Shown: positions 1 through 12,045, counted from the stretch's first letter. The stretch is 64,000 bases of DNA from Odontocerum albicorne (GCA_949825065.1 OX463849.1:6200001-6264000), one strand, 5' to 3'. Translations and numbers: made by a program. Notes: generated by a model from the sequence alone, not told the origin.

Positions 1-609
1 TTCGGCCAGAGCGTCCCATGGTCAAAACACGTAAAATACCTAGGCCTCACATTAGACAGTAGACTCTCGTGGCATAAACACGCCCTCAATATCAAATCAA
101 AAGCTCACGGAACACTCAAATCATTATTTCCCTTGATCAGTAAATACAGCAAACTTAGCACGCGCACTAAACTCCACCTATATAAAGCGATCGTCAGACC
201 GCAACTGACATACGCCCTTCCGGTCTGGGGCCACGCGAAGAAAACAACGCTACATCACATTCAGATCATTCAAAACAAAGCCCTCCGCATAATTTTAAAA
301 GCACCCTACATCGTCCGTAATTCAAGACTCCACGCAGATACCAAACTACATACTATCCCCGAACATATGCGCGCTCTGGCCGAAAGGTTCTACAGCTCTA
401 TATCCCGTCATCCCAACCCAGTCATAAAAGCCTTAGATAACTACAACGCGAACACCAGTTACAGACACACTCGTCCGAAATCAATATTGCGAATCATCCC
501 TCCGACCCCCCCCTCTTTAACTCTAATCATCCCCCCAAATGACCCCCCGATTGTCACTCTGAACACCCCATCATCGATAATTCCTCCGGCAGACAGTTTA
601 CCCCCATAG
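1..609 (+). pseudogene. LINE reverse transcriptase, C-terminal part (Jockey-like), cut by window edge
   Basis: An open frame runs from base 1 to the stop at 607-609, so the first ATG at 133 is not a real start. The segment KYLGLTLDSRLSW near the left edge and the later KAIVRPQLTYALPVWG and QNKALRIILKAP are the conserved post-RT motifs of Jockey/R1-type non-LTR retrotransposons. The protein ends in a proline-rich tail. RT catalytic motifs would lie left of the window. The class is clear; the clade is less certain. Confidence 0.8.
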
Positions 610-745
610 GCAACCGCATTTCTCACCTTCAATAAACATTTTCTACACCTTAATATATTTATAAAAGTCACACACATTTCCCCACTCATTTACTTATCTA
701 CATATACTATATTCATTCTTATAATTTATTCACAATTCATTTTTT

Positions 746-747
<2 letters not shown>

Positions 748-782
<35 letters not shown>
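748..782. repeat. Poly-T tract, 35 bases
   Basis: A homopolymer run of T follows the LINE 3' region. A LINE on the + strand should end in A, so this is not its tail. It may be a minus-strand retroposon tail or simple slippage. Confidence 0.9.
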
Positions 783-1046
783 CACCCATTCAATATAAAA
801 CAGTGTGTGACGACACAAATTTATGTATATTTGTATTTAATATTATGTATATATCATCATATTTATATATGTATTTAATCGTTTATAATTTCTCATAATC
901 ATTCATAAAATCAAAACAATTACCACAAACCTATCCTTTCCCGATTCCCAAAAAGATCCAAAAATTTCCAATAAATATCTTAACAGTCAGAACTTATCCG
1001 ATGAAGGAGTAAGGTGTCCTACCATCGGACCGAAACTCCGAACAAG

Positions 1047-1295
1047 CTATCCATCACTTCCACGAATGCGTGAGCTTCTTATTTTGTTTCTTAGAGACAC
1101 ACCAGCTGACCATCGTAGCATTCGCATTTCAGCAGTTTCTAGTCGCCTAGAGTAAGAGTTATACATCGTCCAGCATTCGGAGCCATAGAGGAGTGCGGGT
1201 CTGACAATCGTTCGGTATACTTTTCCTTTTAACTTTACTGGCATTTTCGGATCACATAGAACTCCCGTCATTGATCTAAACTTCATCCATCCCAC
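1047..1295 (-). pseudogene. LINE ORF fragment (RTE/CR1-like C-terminal region)
   Basis: Read on the minus strand, the frame gives KGKVYRTIVRPALLYGSECW and then LETAEMRMLRWSAGVSLRNK. These are typical of the region after the RT domain in endonuclease-RT type LINEs. The fragment overlaps in sequence with the one at 6985-7350 (shared MLRWSAGVSLR), so both come from one family. It is truncated on both sides. Confidence 0.75.
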
Positions 1296-1567
1296 ACTAA
1301 TTATATGTGTTACATCTGCCGCACATCCTCCATCGCTATGGATGAGTGACCCAAGATACTAATGGTTCTCCATCCATTTGCATTTACGGGAGTGACAGCC
1401 AATTTATACTACGACCTTAATATTGAATACTTTTTTTTTACTAAAGAATTTTGTATTTAATAAGGGAGTCACGTGGTTTTATTACCTGACTAAGGTTTGG
1501 AGCTTATGAGGTCCGACTATAAATCACGAACTTTTAAAGTCAAAAATAAGTATTTTATATTATATTA

Positions 1568-1935
1568 TTTATAGTTAAGGCATTGACATCGTGGAAATTC
1601 AAAGACATCGTAATTTGTTTTATTCCACTCAATTTAACGGTTAAACCCAACCGGTTTCAAAGTTTTCACCTCATCATCAGGGGAGCACATATCAGACTCT
1701 TGTTTGTGCTCCCCTGACGTTAAGGTGAAAACCTTGAAACCAGTTGGGTTACACCGTTAACATACATCAGGTGGAATAAAGAGTGCTTGATAAAAACAAA
1801 TTACAATGTATTTATTATTATACGTTATTTATAGTTAAGACATTAACAATGTGAAGGTTAAAAAACATTGTAGAGTCCAACACAGCATAAAGTGCAATAA
1901 ACAGTGTTGGACTGAACAAATTACAAAATATTCAA
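1568..1935. mobile_element. Foldback repeat built from Penelope-like terminal repeats
   Basis: A minus-oriented arm (TAGTTAAGGCATT... to ATCAGGGGAGCAC, to about 1695) is followed by a plus-oriented arm (CTCCCCTGACG... GAAACCAG... CCGTTAAC... to about 1812). A further partial arm follows to 1935. The family recurs at 14560, 20914, 23640, 25632, 35981, 36707 and 55003. The minus arm keeps the CTGATGA and GAAA motifs; the plus arm has a changed CTGACG. Confidence 0.75.
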
Positions 1936-1974
1936 TATTAAGTCCGTGCTATGAATTCAAGCTTAAGTGATATC

Positions 1975-3040
1975 AAGACAAATATTTTATTATTTCTGAT
2001 GACAATATAACATAAGATCAAGAATGCTTAACTTTAGATTGCAATATTTTACTCAAGACATATATTTTATTATTACTAATGACAATATAAGATCAACAAT
2101 GCTTTACTTTCAGATTGCAATATTTTACTCAAGACAAATATTTTATTATTACTAATGACAATATAAGATCAACAATGCTTTACTTTCAGATTGCAATATT
2201 TTACTCGAGACAAATATTTTATTATTACTAATGACAATATAAGATCAACAATGCTTTAATTTCAGATTGCAATATTTTACTCAAGACATATATTTTATAA
2301 TTACTGAAGACAATATAAGGTTAACAATGCTTTACTTTCAGATTGCAATATTTTACTCAAGACAAATATTTTATTATTACTAATGACAATATAAGATCAA
2401 CAATGCTTTACTTTCAGATTGCAATATTTTACTCGAGACAAATATTTTATTATTACTAATGACAATATAAGATCAACAATGCTTTAATTTCAGATTGCAA
2501 TATTTTACTCAAGACATATATTTTATAATTACTGAAGACAATATAAGGTTAACAATGCTTTACTTTCAGATTGCAATATTTTACTCAAGACAAATATTTT
2601 ATTATTACTAATGACAATATAAGGTCAACAATGCTTTACTTTCAGATTGCAATATTTTACTCAAGACAAATATTTTATTATTACTGATGACAATATAAGA
2701 TTAACAATGCTTTACTTTCAGATTGCAATATTTTACTCAAGACAAATATTTTATTATTACTAATGACAATATAAGATCAACAATGCTTTATTTTCTGATT
2801 GCAATATTTTACTCAAGACATATATTTTATTATTACTGAAGACAATATAAGGTTAACAATGCTTTACTTACAGATTGCAATATTTTATTCAAGACAAATA
2901 TTTTATTATTACTGATGACAATATAAGATCCACAACGCTTTATTTTCAGATTGCAATATTTAACTCAAGACAAATATTTTATTATTACTGATGATAATAT
3001 AAGGTCAACAATGCTTTATTTTCAGATTTTAATATTTTAC
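1975..3040. repeat. 76-bp satellite array, about 14 units
   Basis: The unit begins AAGACAAATATTTTATTATT and ends CAATATTTTACTC. Units start at 2131, 2207, 2283, 2359, 2435, 2511 and 2587, exactly 76 bp apart. Edge units are more diverged and the first carries a small insertion. Variants marked by GAGACAAAT and by TGAAGACAATATAAGGTT recur every third unit in the middle, showing a 228-bp higher-order duplication (2131-2358 repeated at 2359-2586). There is no coding potential. Confidence 0.95.
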
Positions 3041-3085
3041 TGTCGTGAAATATAACATGTTTACAGTTATAAAAACATACTTAAG

Positions 3086-3481
3086 TTGGACAAAGAGAGG
3101 TCTTTAATTTATTCAGAAGCACTTAGCGTGGATCGACCGTTCACAAAAGGCTCGATGCTGGTGGCTCAGCAAAAAGCGACCCACCCGTCTGCGCATCCAT
3201 TCTCGAGTCACGCGACTGCAAATGCACCTATGCAGTTTGTGAAAGTTCTCATTAAAGCAGCCGGTATTATTATTTTTTATCCAGATAAACTAAACAGTAG
3301 GTTTTGGATGCGGTTTCGAATAATTTTTCGATTATTTCGATATTTTTTATTAATTTATCAAATAAGTATCAATGTTTCCATTTCTAATGATTACAATGAC
3401 AATTTATTAAGTACCGTTCAGAGGGCAGACTCTTCTCTATTGCCATGTTTACACGAGTTTAGTACTTATTGTTTGAACTAA
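3086..3481 (+). other. Unassigned 131-codon open frame, probably not a gene
   Basis: The frame starts MDKERSLIYSEALSVDRPF and is longer than neighbouring chance frames. I recognise no domain. Its second half is rich in Phe, Ile and Tyr, as expected from A/T-rich DNA. It sits between the satellite and a CAAGTG-rich stretch, and may be part of an unrecognised transposon. Confidence 0.15.
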
Positions 3482-3484
3482 GCT

Positions 3485-3870
3485 GCTTAGTGACAAGTGA
3501 GAATAAATCGATTACACGTTGGTGTTAGGAAGAGGTATTAGAAGTACGACATCCGTCCGGAATGGACAACCGCCGCCGCCGCCTTGTTTTGAGAAATGTG
3601 TTCAAATACCAAAAAAATAACGAACACGTGCGCTCACTTGCCGTTTCAATTTGTCACTAAACACTTGCCGCGGCTGTTTAGACGATTCTGCAAGCGACAA
3701 GTGCTTAGTTGAATTGTGGTGGGGGTAGCTGCTTGTCGCTTAGTAAATAAGTCCTATTCACTTGCACTTGCCAGATTTACTAATGCTTAGTATGATACTA
3801 ATATGCTTGTTTACACGTGGATACAAGTGCGAGTGACAAGTGCAAGTGAGAAGCACTAATGGCAAGTACT
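3485..3870. other. CAAGTG/CACTTG-rich stretch
   Basis: At least nine CAAGTG or CACTTG hexamers lie in under 400 bp (for example near 3638, 3661, 3697, 3758, 3764, 3825, 3837 and 3843), in both orientations. The stretch also holds a short GCC-repeat (about 3571). It may be the subterminal motif array of a MITE or an E-box cluster; no clean terminal inverted repeat was found. Confidence 0.35.
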
Positions 3871-4084
3871 AGGCTCATATAAAGATTGTATATGGCGCAT
3901 TACCTTGGGATACCAACTCCCTTTTATTGAGAGATAAAAAATATTATAAAAAAGGAGTGTAAAGATAGGAAAATAGTGGCTGCGGTCATAAGATTTGGCA
4001 TTTTCATTTATCTGCATATGTTTAAGAAAACATTTATAATGACAAATGACAATTTTGACAGATTCGAAGGGCACCGGTAAAACG

Positions 4085-4450
4085 ATCCTTAATTATGCAC
4101 CAGAATGATGTTATGAATTCCATGGACAGCAAAGCGAACTAACGCCACCATTCTCGAAGTACTGAGAATCACCGGCAGATTGTCGACAATATGTCTTCGA
4201 AGAATCTTCCGATTATTTAGGCGCATTGCTTGTAGCCAAGGAGACAATTTAGAGAGGTTTGTGGTAACTGGAGGCGTGGAAGGACGACGCACAAGATAAA
4301 GAATCTCAGTGCGTAGGAATGACCAAGATTGAGACGCAAGTGAACTACCCTTAAAAACTGTCTATCGGGACGCGGAGTGCAGGGATGGATGGAGAGGAGT
4401 CGTCAGAGGCTATCATGGGAGTCACAATACTCAGTCATGAACTACACGAC
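4085..4450 (+). pseudogene. LINE 3' coding remnant
   Basis: This is a reverse-complement match, over about 280 bp, to 18420-18700 (shared GACTCCCATGATAGCCTC, TTGTGCGTCGTC, CATATTGTCGACAAT). The plus-strand reading holds decayed pieces such as AECRDGWRGVVRG, resembling the C-terminal end of endonuclease-RT LINEs. The frame is broken, so the assignment rests mainly on the repeat nature. Confidence 0.45.
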
Positions 4451-4854
4451 ACGATGATGGTGACTTATGCACCAACCCAATAATATTAGTGATTATAATT
4501 TATTTTAGAGTTACACCCGCCTGCTCAAACTTTTAGGATTCAAATTTTAATTTGGTGTTTCTTTTTAACGTTATTAGTCACAACATCACTGATAGCTCAT
4601 AGATATATTGGTTTAAATTGATTTCCTCACTCCAGATAGAAACACATAGAGCCTTTTACAATTCTTATGTGTCTATAGCAATTGGCTTACGACAGTTGCA
4701 CAGCGCGGTTCATCAATAGTGTGAGTATAACAATTGTGTAACTACATGTCTGATTTGGTGGGTATTTTGATGAAGATATTATTGACTTTAGGAAGATCCT
4801 TTTCAGACATTTTCTCAATCTTAGATTTAAACTGGGAGACAGGATTTTGATTTT

Positions 4855-5310
4855 TTTTTGCATTAATAGATTTCAATTTAATACATTTGTTTTTTTTTTG
4901 GATTATTAGTTTTGAATTTAATACATTTGTTATTTTTTGCATTATTAGTTTTCAATTTAATACATTTCTTTGTTTTTTTTTATTATTAGTTTTCAATTTA
5001 ATACATTTGTTTTTTTTTATTATTAGTTTTCAATTTAATACATTAGTTTTTTTTGTACGAGTATTATTAGTTTTTAATTTAATACATTTGCTTGTTATTT
5101 TTTGTATTATTAGTTTTCAATTTAATACATTTGTTTGTTATTTTTTGTATTATTAGTTTTCAATTTAATACATTTCTTTATCATTTTTTGTATTATTGGT
5201 TTTCAATTTAATACATTTGTTTTTTTTTGTATTACCTATATGTTTTCAATTTACATTTGTTTTTTTTTGGTACTATTATTTGTCAATTTAATACATTTGA
5301 TTTCTTTTTA
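4855..5310. repeat. T-rich minisatellite, unit about 37-50 bp
   Basis: About eleven units share the core ATTAGTTTTCAATTTAATAC followed by ATTTG and a variable T run. Frames across it encode only Phe/Ile/Leu-rich nonsense. One unit (5056-5063) carries TACGAGTA where sister units read plain TA. Confidence 0.9.
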
Positions 5311-5319
5311 TTCATGTTG

Positions 5320-6505
5320 AGTTTGAGTATTTTTATCCACTCAGCGTTTTACAGTACATTCGCAATTTCAAACGCAGCATAACATATGTCCTGAATAGTG
5401 TTGATTTTTAAAGTTGTTAATATTGCAACTTTTGCTAAATCAAAGTTGAGAAATTTTGTAAAGGAGGTGTGTTGTACATTTTTCAATAAATATTTTATTC
5501 AGATGTTGTGAATGAATCGTTCGAATTTGATTCATCGTTTTATGGTAACATCACTATACAAGTAAACGATTCACTATCAATTATTGTATTCCTTTTTGAA
5601 ATAATAAAACCTCGATTTCGTTCAAGTATTTTAGTACCTCCGGAATTAAATTATAATTTTAACGCGTTTGGCACGAATAAATAAAACATGAGACGTAAAT
5701 CATTAACACACGTAGAATATTAAAAATATATATTAGTTTTTTTATAACGTTATTAATTGCTATTTTTTTCGGATTCATTTTAAAATTTCGTTTGCAGCAC
5801 GTAAAATGTATTTCATGAGGCCCTTCAGTAACCATTTGTTCAATATAGCTGAATTAAATTACCAATTTTTCGAAACTCGGTTAAAAAAAATTCGAAGAGA
5901 ACCGGTAATACAAGGGAAATTGGAGGTCCCTTGCCAAAAGGAGTTTCGTAAGAATGTGACCATTTCTCGCCAACAATGATTAAAACGTTAAAGCTTACAC
6001 AGTGCCAAGTTAACATGACATCATACTTGGCTTCAGATTATGGGACGGATTTTCAATACGAAGCAAAAAAAATGTTTTTTTTATTTTTTATTATCTTACA
6101 ATATACGGAGGTCAATATTAACTATTTAAATATTACTTGTTTAAACAAAAAAATGTTCAGAATGCCCGTTAACATATAATAAATATGTTACTAAATTTAC
6201 AAATTAATACATTGATAAATTCAGTTAAAACTATAATCAGATGAAGTACACACATACTACTATAATAAAGGCAAACAGGCCAGGGCTAAGGGCATCATCT
6301 CGCGCATTAAAGAATTCTTAAAAAATGACAGCAAATACCCAAAAAGATTGTAAAGAAATAAAAAATGTATATATTTAATAGAACCAAATTGTTTGCCTTT
6401 TCTAGTTATTTTCTTAGTTCGTTTGTACGTTGGCGATAAACAAGTTACAAGTTTAATTTTTTTTCACTTCTTTTGAAAAAAGAAATATACATAATAAACA
6501 ATAAA
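5320..6505. other. A/T-rich stretch without recognised features
   Basis: I find no gene-like frame, repeat array or inverted repeat. Short open frames here (for example 5976-6179) are low-complexity and not supported. Confidence 0.5.
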
Positions 6506-6507
6506 TC

Positions 6508-6735
6508 TTTTAAAAAATATGTGTTACTGGTATTCATATTATCAATAATAAAAATATGTGTAACTGGTATTCATATTATCCATAATAAAAATATGTGTTA
6601 CTGGTATTCATATTATCAATAATAAAAATATGTATTACTGGTATTCATATTAACAATGATAAAAATTTGTGTTACTGGTATTCATATTACCAATGATAAA
6701 AATATGTGTTACGTGCATTCATATTCAATAATAAT
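6508..6735. repeat. 37-bp tandem repeat, about 6 copies
   Basis: The unit is close to AAAAATATGTGTTACTGGTA followed by TTCATATTATCAATAAT. Copies differ by a few substitutions; the last is most diverged. Confidence 0.9.
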
Positions 6736-6984
6736 ACCAAAAGTCGGTAATTGTTAACTTTTTTTCTAGTTGTTTTCTTGTTATTTAGCAATAGGTGTGA
6801 AGATATATAGACATGTGACAGATAATAACTTTGTTATTTTGCTGATGTCACCAATTTTGAAGTTTTCTATTCGAGATCTTTGTTAAAATAAATTTGTTCT
6901 TTTTAACTATCTTCTTTTTGAGTATTTAATTTTTTTTAAATTTAAGTATATTTTTGAATACAGATTTATGATGTCAAAACAATA

Positions 6985-7350
6985 TAAACTTTTTCTCCCT
7001 GGCTCCCTCCCAACTCACTGTCTGCGAAGACTATTGGGGTCAGCTCTCCTCGTCCTCAGGTTTTATGCTCTTCTATCCAGGACTACGTCCCCCAGGCCAT
7101 GTCTCTGCATCAGGTTATCTTTTTGCACCACCCATGAATTCTTTGGTCTTCATCTGGTTGTTATTCGAGGAAGATCCATGGAGATTGTCTGGTTCACAAT
7201 GTGATCGGGTGCTCTGCGTCCAACGTTCCCATACCATCTTAATCGCCTCTCCTCCATCTTACTGTTGATGTCTATAACACCTAGGCTTCCACGTTTGCGT
7301 GAGTTTTTTATTTTGTCTCTTAGGGACACACCAGCTGACCATCTTAGCAT
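6985..7350 (-). pseudogene. LINE ORF C-terminal fragment (same family as 1047-1295)
   Basis: The minus-strand frame reads MLRWSAGVSLRDKIKNSRKR, then SKMEERRLRWYGNVGRR and further RP-rich residues. This is the recognisable ERRLRWYGHV-type tail of endonuclease-RT LINEs. Upstream of 7350 the sequence turns abruptly into unrelated A/T-rich DNA, so the copy is 5'-truncated; it has a frameshift in its last third. Confidence 0.75.
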
Positions 7351-7464
7351 GTCAAAACTATATAAACAGGTGGTAAAATATGAAAACAAAAATAAATGAA
7401 CAGAATAAAGCCGTAGAATCAATACCAATACAAATATATAAGTAAAAAAACATTTATTATACAT

Positions 7465-8070
7465 AAAATGTTGAATTGTTTTTTTTTATTCATTTTGATA
7501 GTTTCTCTAGATTATATAATACATGACAGTCTATTTTTCCCTCCTAATCGAGTTAGATTGTCAATTATTATAAAGATGGTAGACTCTTTTACGTGTATTT
7601 ATTTATTATGTATAAGCTGTTGGATATTAGCAAACTCATACTCTTGATATATCAAACCCAAAGTTTTTATATAAATGAGGTATACGTTCCAATATGATTG
7701 GCAGGTTTAATATATTGCCGCCTGTCGGTAGGCAAACATTTATATAGTGAACATTTAGTGGTTTGCAATAGCGCCATGAGTATTTATAATAAACATAAAA
7801 ATTATAATTTTAATAAGCGATACATTATTATTGTTATGATTATGCATTTGAATTAAGTAAACACAAGAGGCACTCATGTAAAAAATAATAAAATGTATCT
7901 ATATATACCTTATACAGTTTACGTAGTAGTGGAAAATTTTCTATCATAAGAAAAATATTACGTGTAAAGAACAACAAACTCAAACGGAAAAGTACCGTAA
8001 ATATCAATACGAAACGAAAAAGCAAAAACATACCGGACAATGCATGAACATCCGTCCCGCGATCGCCAGA
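7465..8070. other. A/T-rich stretch upstream of the candidate GS promoter
   Basis: No repeats or genes recognised. Base composition becomes less A/T-extreme just before 8041-8100. Confidence 0.4.
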
Positions 8071-8077
8071 TTAAAAA

Positions 8078-8114
8078 TATATATACAGTGAAACAGTGTA
8101 TTGTTGTATTCAGT
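8078..8114 (+). promoter_or_regulatory. Candidate core promoter: TATA box plus TCAGT initiator
   Basis: A TATATATA run at 8078-8085 is followed about 30 bases later by TCAGT at 8110-8114, the arthropod initiator consensus, with the A at 8112 as possible +1. The spacing is right for a TATA/Inr promoter, and a plausible exon with a good donor follows. TATA-like strings are common in A/T-rich DNA, so this is inference. Confidence 0.3.
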
Positions 8115-8259
8115 GACGGACTAACGTGTGTTCCGCAGTGTTTTAACTCGACCGAGTTTCAGCGATACAAACAAATTCTGACAGTTGACTCGCTAGTGTC
8201 ATATGAATGAATCGGCATAAAATCGATTAACGTTTGCTTTTATTTACAATAAATACCAT
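8112..8259 (+). other. Candidate 5' non-coding exon of the GS gene
   Basis: The segment is less A/T-rich than its surroundings, matches none of the repeat families seen here, and ends in a strong splice donor (GTAAGT at 8260-8265). The GS exon at 28471 begins with a splice acceptor only nine bases before its ATG, so an upstream non-coding exon must exist somewhere. This is the best candidate I see in the window; the real one could also lie left of it. Confidence 0.3.
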
Positions 8260-8265
8260 GTAAGT

Positions 8266-8267
8266 TA

Positions 8268-8290
<23 letters not shown>
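8266..8290. repeat. (AT)n microsatellite
   Basis: An uninterrupted AT dinucleotide run follows the candidate donor and passes into a short T run. Confidence 0.95.
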
Positions 8291-8298
<8 letters not shown>

Positions 8299-10544
8299 CG
8301 ATACTTTTCTTTTGTTATTTTCACGTTTTTTTGTTGCTAGCGATGTTTTACTTTTTGTTTCACGATATCAACAGGTCTTTGTGTTATTTGCTTATTCATT
8401 TTTTTTTAATTTATATAGTTTCGCGATATAATCGATTTATTCATAAAAACAAATTTCTTTTTACTTCCTGACTTTCTCTAACTAAACAATATCTTTGTTT
8501 CGTGATATAAATAACTATCTTTTGTGTTATTGTTTCAAATGTATGGATTTGTTGAAACTTGTTTTTAACTTATTAAATTGTAAGAATCTCTATAAAATGA
8601 TTTAAATATTATATTTATTAAATATTTTTACTTGATTGACGCTTTTTTTATATATATCAACAGGTATTCCTTTATTTATACATTTTTAATTTCAATTCAC
8701 GCATTTTTAAAAACTGTTATTAAATAAGTGCATTTTATTTATAAAGAAATACAATTTATTACATATTTTTAATTTTGTACAGGCTTCCAAGTTATTTAAT
8801 CAAAATTTAAAATAACGATTTTTTAATGGACTTTGACGAAACATATATGTTAGTGTCTCTTGAAACAACAGGTAGTTTTATATTAATTTATTTTATTGTT
8901 AGCATTTTCGATATGATGTAATTAATACACGTGTTAAAAATTATTGTTTTACAATACAAATGACGGTTGATTATTCAGAATTAACCGGAATTTAGGATAT
9001 GTTTTATATTTGAATAAATTGCAATGTTTTTGAAAAAATATATAAAACAATTATGCTTATTTACCGTTACCTTTCATACACTTATTTACTGTAAAATAAA
9101 TATTCAATTAATTCCTTGTTAACACGTTTTGAGATGATTTTTAAAATTAGTTTTATGTCGTAATAAAAAAAAAAGTTTTTTTTTTAAGAGTTGAAGTAAT
9201 TTATTATTGAAGTATTAACGAGAATAATTTATTATAAAAGTGCATAAAAAAAACTGACATTGGCATCAAGGTGAAAGAAACTTCATCAAAAACTGATATC
9301 TCAAATATATTTTTTGATATTTCCTTTATTTTATCTACGTGTTAAAAAAAAATTAAAAATAAAAGTGAATGAGTTTTCATTTTTACAATAGCTTTTCAGC
9401 TCATTTGTAATGTTCGACAACCAACTGTTTTTTTGAATAGAATAATAATACTTTAAATTTAATTTTATTTCCTTTAAATATCACCTTTCTTAAAGTAGCG
9501 GCTTCAATGACTTCGTAGTTTTATATTACAGCTTGACAGGACATATTATCCTTCTGTCTCACTAGACTAAATGCTAAATAATTTATGCAAAACTTTATTC
9601 GCACTTGTATATGTAAACAAAGTAGTTTAATTGTAAATAATTTATTATAATCAATCAGTTTTCGTTTCTAAATTAATTTTATTCGATTTCCATACCAGCG
9701 TCTTAAGTAAAGTTAAAAAAAGAGTAATATCTCAATATCAGATATTTAAACAAATATAAATCTTTGTAAAATTAAAAAATAATATAATGAATAAAGATCT
9801 TCACGACTATTTTACAACGCACATAGCTTTTACTTGATCTAAATTTCCTACTTCATTCCTTTGTTTATCATACTTCTTACGATGCCATTATTAAAATTAC
9901 TTTTAAATATCTCCTTTGAAACTTTTCACGTTCTCTATTTATATAAACCTTCATTCAGATCTCACACGCATATTTTAATCGCAATAAACGTGTTCGAGAA
10001 ATTCTCTTCATTTTATTTTCGTACATGAAATTTATTAAACAAAATGATAATCGTACATCGAATCCGACTTACATTTGTCCGACTTTAATAGAATTCCTCG
10101 CCATTGAACCAGTTTCATCTGCTTAAGCATTTCACTAGATTTTCGGAAAAGAGAAACATAAATTTATCGACCTGTTTATTTTATTTGTTTGTTTATTTGT
10201 GAGAGGAGCGCGGTAGTTTTGTTTGTTTTCTGTCTCGACCAGAAATAGTTCCCTCTCGAAAGCCACGCCACTATAGCGTGGACGTTGAATTTTATGTTCT
10301 TTGTCATGCAAAATAATTCATTCTGGCTAGCTGTCACAATTCACGTGTTGGGAATGGAGTATTCGTTGAACTTTTACTTTAGCCAATGTCAAATTTATTT
10401 TTAAATTGCTTTATATTATATATAAAACTTATATCACTTGGTAGATAATATGAGTTTCTTTCTCCCGAGGGTTAAATTTCGATTCCTGATTTCACCCATA
10501 ATATCAAGATATCAAGTTCATTTAAGAGTTTATCAAGATATCAA
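8291..10544. other. Plain A/T-rich DNA, probably intronic
   Basis: No recognisable repeat family or coding frame. A loose repeated phrase (TTTCACGATAT, TTTCGCGATAT, TTTCGTGATAT plus CTTTGTGTTAT or CTTTTGTGTTAT) recurs three times in 8355-8535. It may be the largest low-repeat block of the window. Confidence 0.4.
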
Positions 10545-11050
10545 GTTCATTAGTTGGATGTTACAGAGGAACAGCTGGAAAAATTACAGGTTCTTCAAAA
10601 TGTGTATCTAAGATTTATTTTCAACCTACTAAAGTACGATCATATAACTTCATACCAGAAGGCATTGAACTGGTTGAATGCTAGACATAGACGCCAAATT
10701 CACATACTGTCTCTATTGTATAATATCCTTAACTGTCCCGCCACCCCCTCTTATCTCGCCGAAAATTTTCAGCGTATTTCCAATCATGGATTAGCGCTAC
10801 GCTCAAACAGAGATTGTCTATTGGCCTTTCCGGTTCACTGCTCCTCTTTTTTTACGTCGTCCTTTACTGTCCATGCAGTGAGACTCTGGAATCAGTTACA
10901 AATCTATATAAGACTCGCTCCGTCCTTGGCATGCTTTAAGAAGCAACGGAAAAAACTCTTAATTTCTAGTCAGTGAAATAACGTGTTTCATTCCTGATTT
11001 TTCTTTTCCTTTCCTCTCCACCATCCTTTCCTTTCCTTTTGGTTTTCCAA
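10545..11050 (+). pseudogene. LINE 3' end: ORF2 C-terminus plus 3' UTR
   Basis: A 140-codon open frame (10554-10976) reads EEQLEKLQVLQNVYLRFIFN, later RRQIHILSLLYNILN and AVRLWNQL, ending FKKQRKKLLISSQ. This is the C-terminal region after the RT domain of Jockey/R1-like LINEs. The 5' end is truncated just after a duplicated phrase (ATATCAAGTTCATT). The last about 130 bases recur at 59669-59790 (+) and 46457-46600 (-), which defines a family. Confidence 0.8.
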
Positions 11051-11478
11051 GTCATCGTATGTGCAAATGGGGATGTTCTCCCATAGTCTTGTTCAAGTTT
11101 AAATTATTACACATGGCTTTAACTACAAAATTAATACATAAACCATTGAAAGGTGCGTCTTTTTTACTCTTTTGTGTCAGGTAATAAAAAACATAATTTT
11201 TATACAACTATAATGTATTGCATTATAATCTATAGTTTTAGTTAACTTAACTTTGTAACGGTAACTGACATTTGATTTACGAGTATCCTATCTTTATACC
11301 TCCCCTGTTATCTTATATTCCAATGACCTCATTGGATGTGATATTTTAACACGCTTTTTTAAATTAAAAACGTAACTATGCAAAAAAAACACATTTAACA
11401 GACAGCTTTGTGTTGATTTGTATGGAATGAAAAACTTTAAGATAATATGTCCATTCAATTGACTCGATTTCATATATA

Positions 11479-11706
11479 TGTACCCGACAGTAAATGATAC
11501 AGATCGGGCTTAAGAAAGAGACCGTCGACAATAATCGGCTAACTTCGGCTTTGTAGAGCGTCGTCTCTGTCATTCATACACGTGTTCCGTCGCGAGACTT
11601 AGCGCATCGTGCGACAGAGACGACGCTCCACAAAGCCGAAGTAAGCCGTTTATGGCCGACAGTTTCTTTCTTAAGCTCGATGTGTATTACTTACCGCTGG
11701 GTTCTT
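11479..11706. mobile_element. TA-type MITE, long inverted repeats (CAGTACCCGG family), copy 1
   Basis: Left and right arms (ATCGGGCTTAAGAAAGAGAC; CTTCGGCTTTGTAGAGCGTC) are near-perfect reverse complements over about 100 bp, with a short centre. The outermost bases are eroded. Other copies lie at 16515, 49185 and 56128. Confidence 0.85.
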
Positions 11707-12045
11707 ACTATATATATGCATTTTCGACATTTCAAGTAAATAAAAAGAACGTGTCTTGTGGGTTTGGAACTTTTTGGAGAAACTCAATTAATGATATTTC
11801 GATTGTTAGTTTGAAATTTGTTTCAACCCGGGGGTTTAGGGTTCGATTTCTAATGGAGCCCAAAAAGAAAAAAAAGGGAATTCGTCTAGTTAAACAGTTT
11901 GCCTAGTGACACTTCGTCTCCATTTAAATAAAATAATATTATTAACACTGTAATGATAAATGGCGAGTTAGGTGGGTGCTCCAGTGTCCGAGCCCGAATA
12001 TACAATTTATGCGGCCGAAAACAATGTTGTCTCCTGGCCACGCTC

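Noticed and set aside
748..782. Poly-T as the tail of the LINE at 1-609
   Set aside because: A plus-strand LINE would end in A; the strand is wrong.
1000..1045. CCGATGAAGGAG...CCGAAACTCC as another hammerhead-like motif
   Set aside because: CTGANGA is not present and the stems do not form in the needed order.
4887..5320. Overlapping open frames giving Phe-rich membrane-like proteins
   Set aside because: They are translations of a T-rich minisatellite; the same frame-shifted words repeat with each unit.
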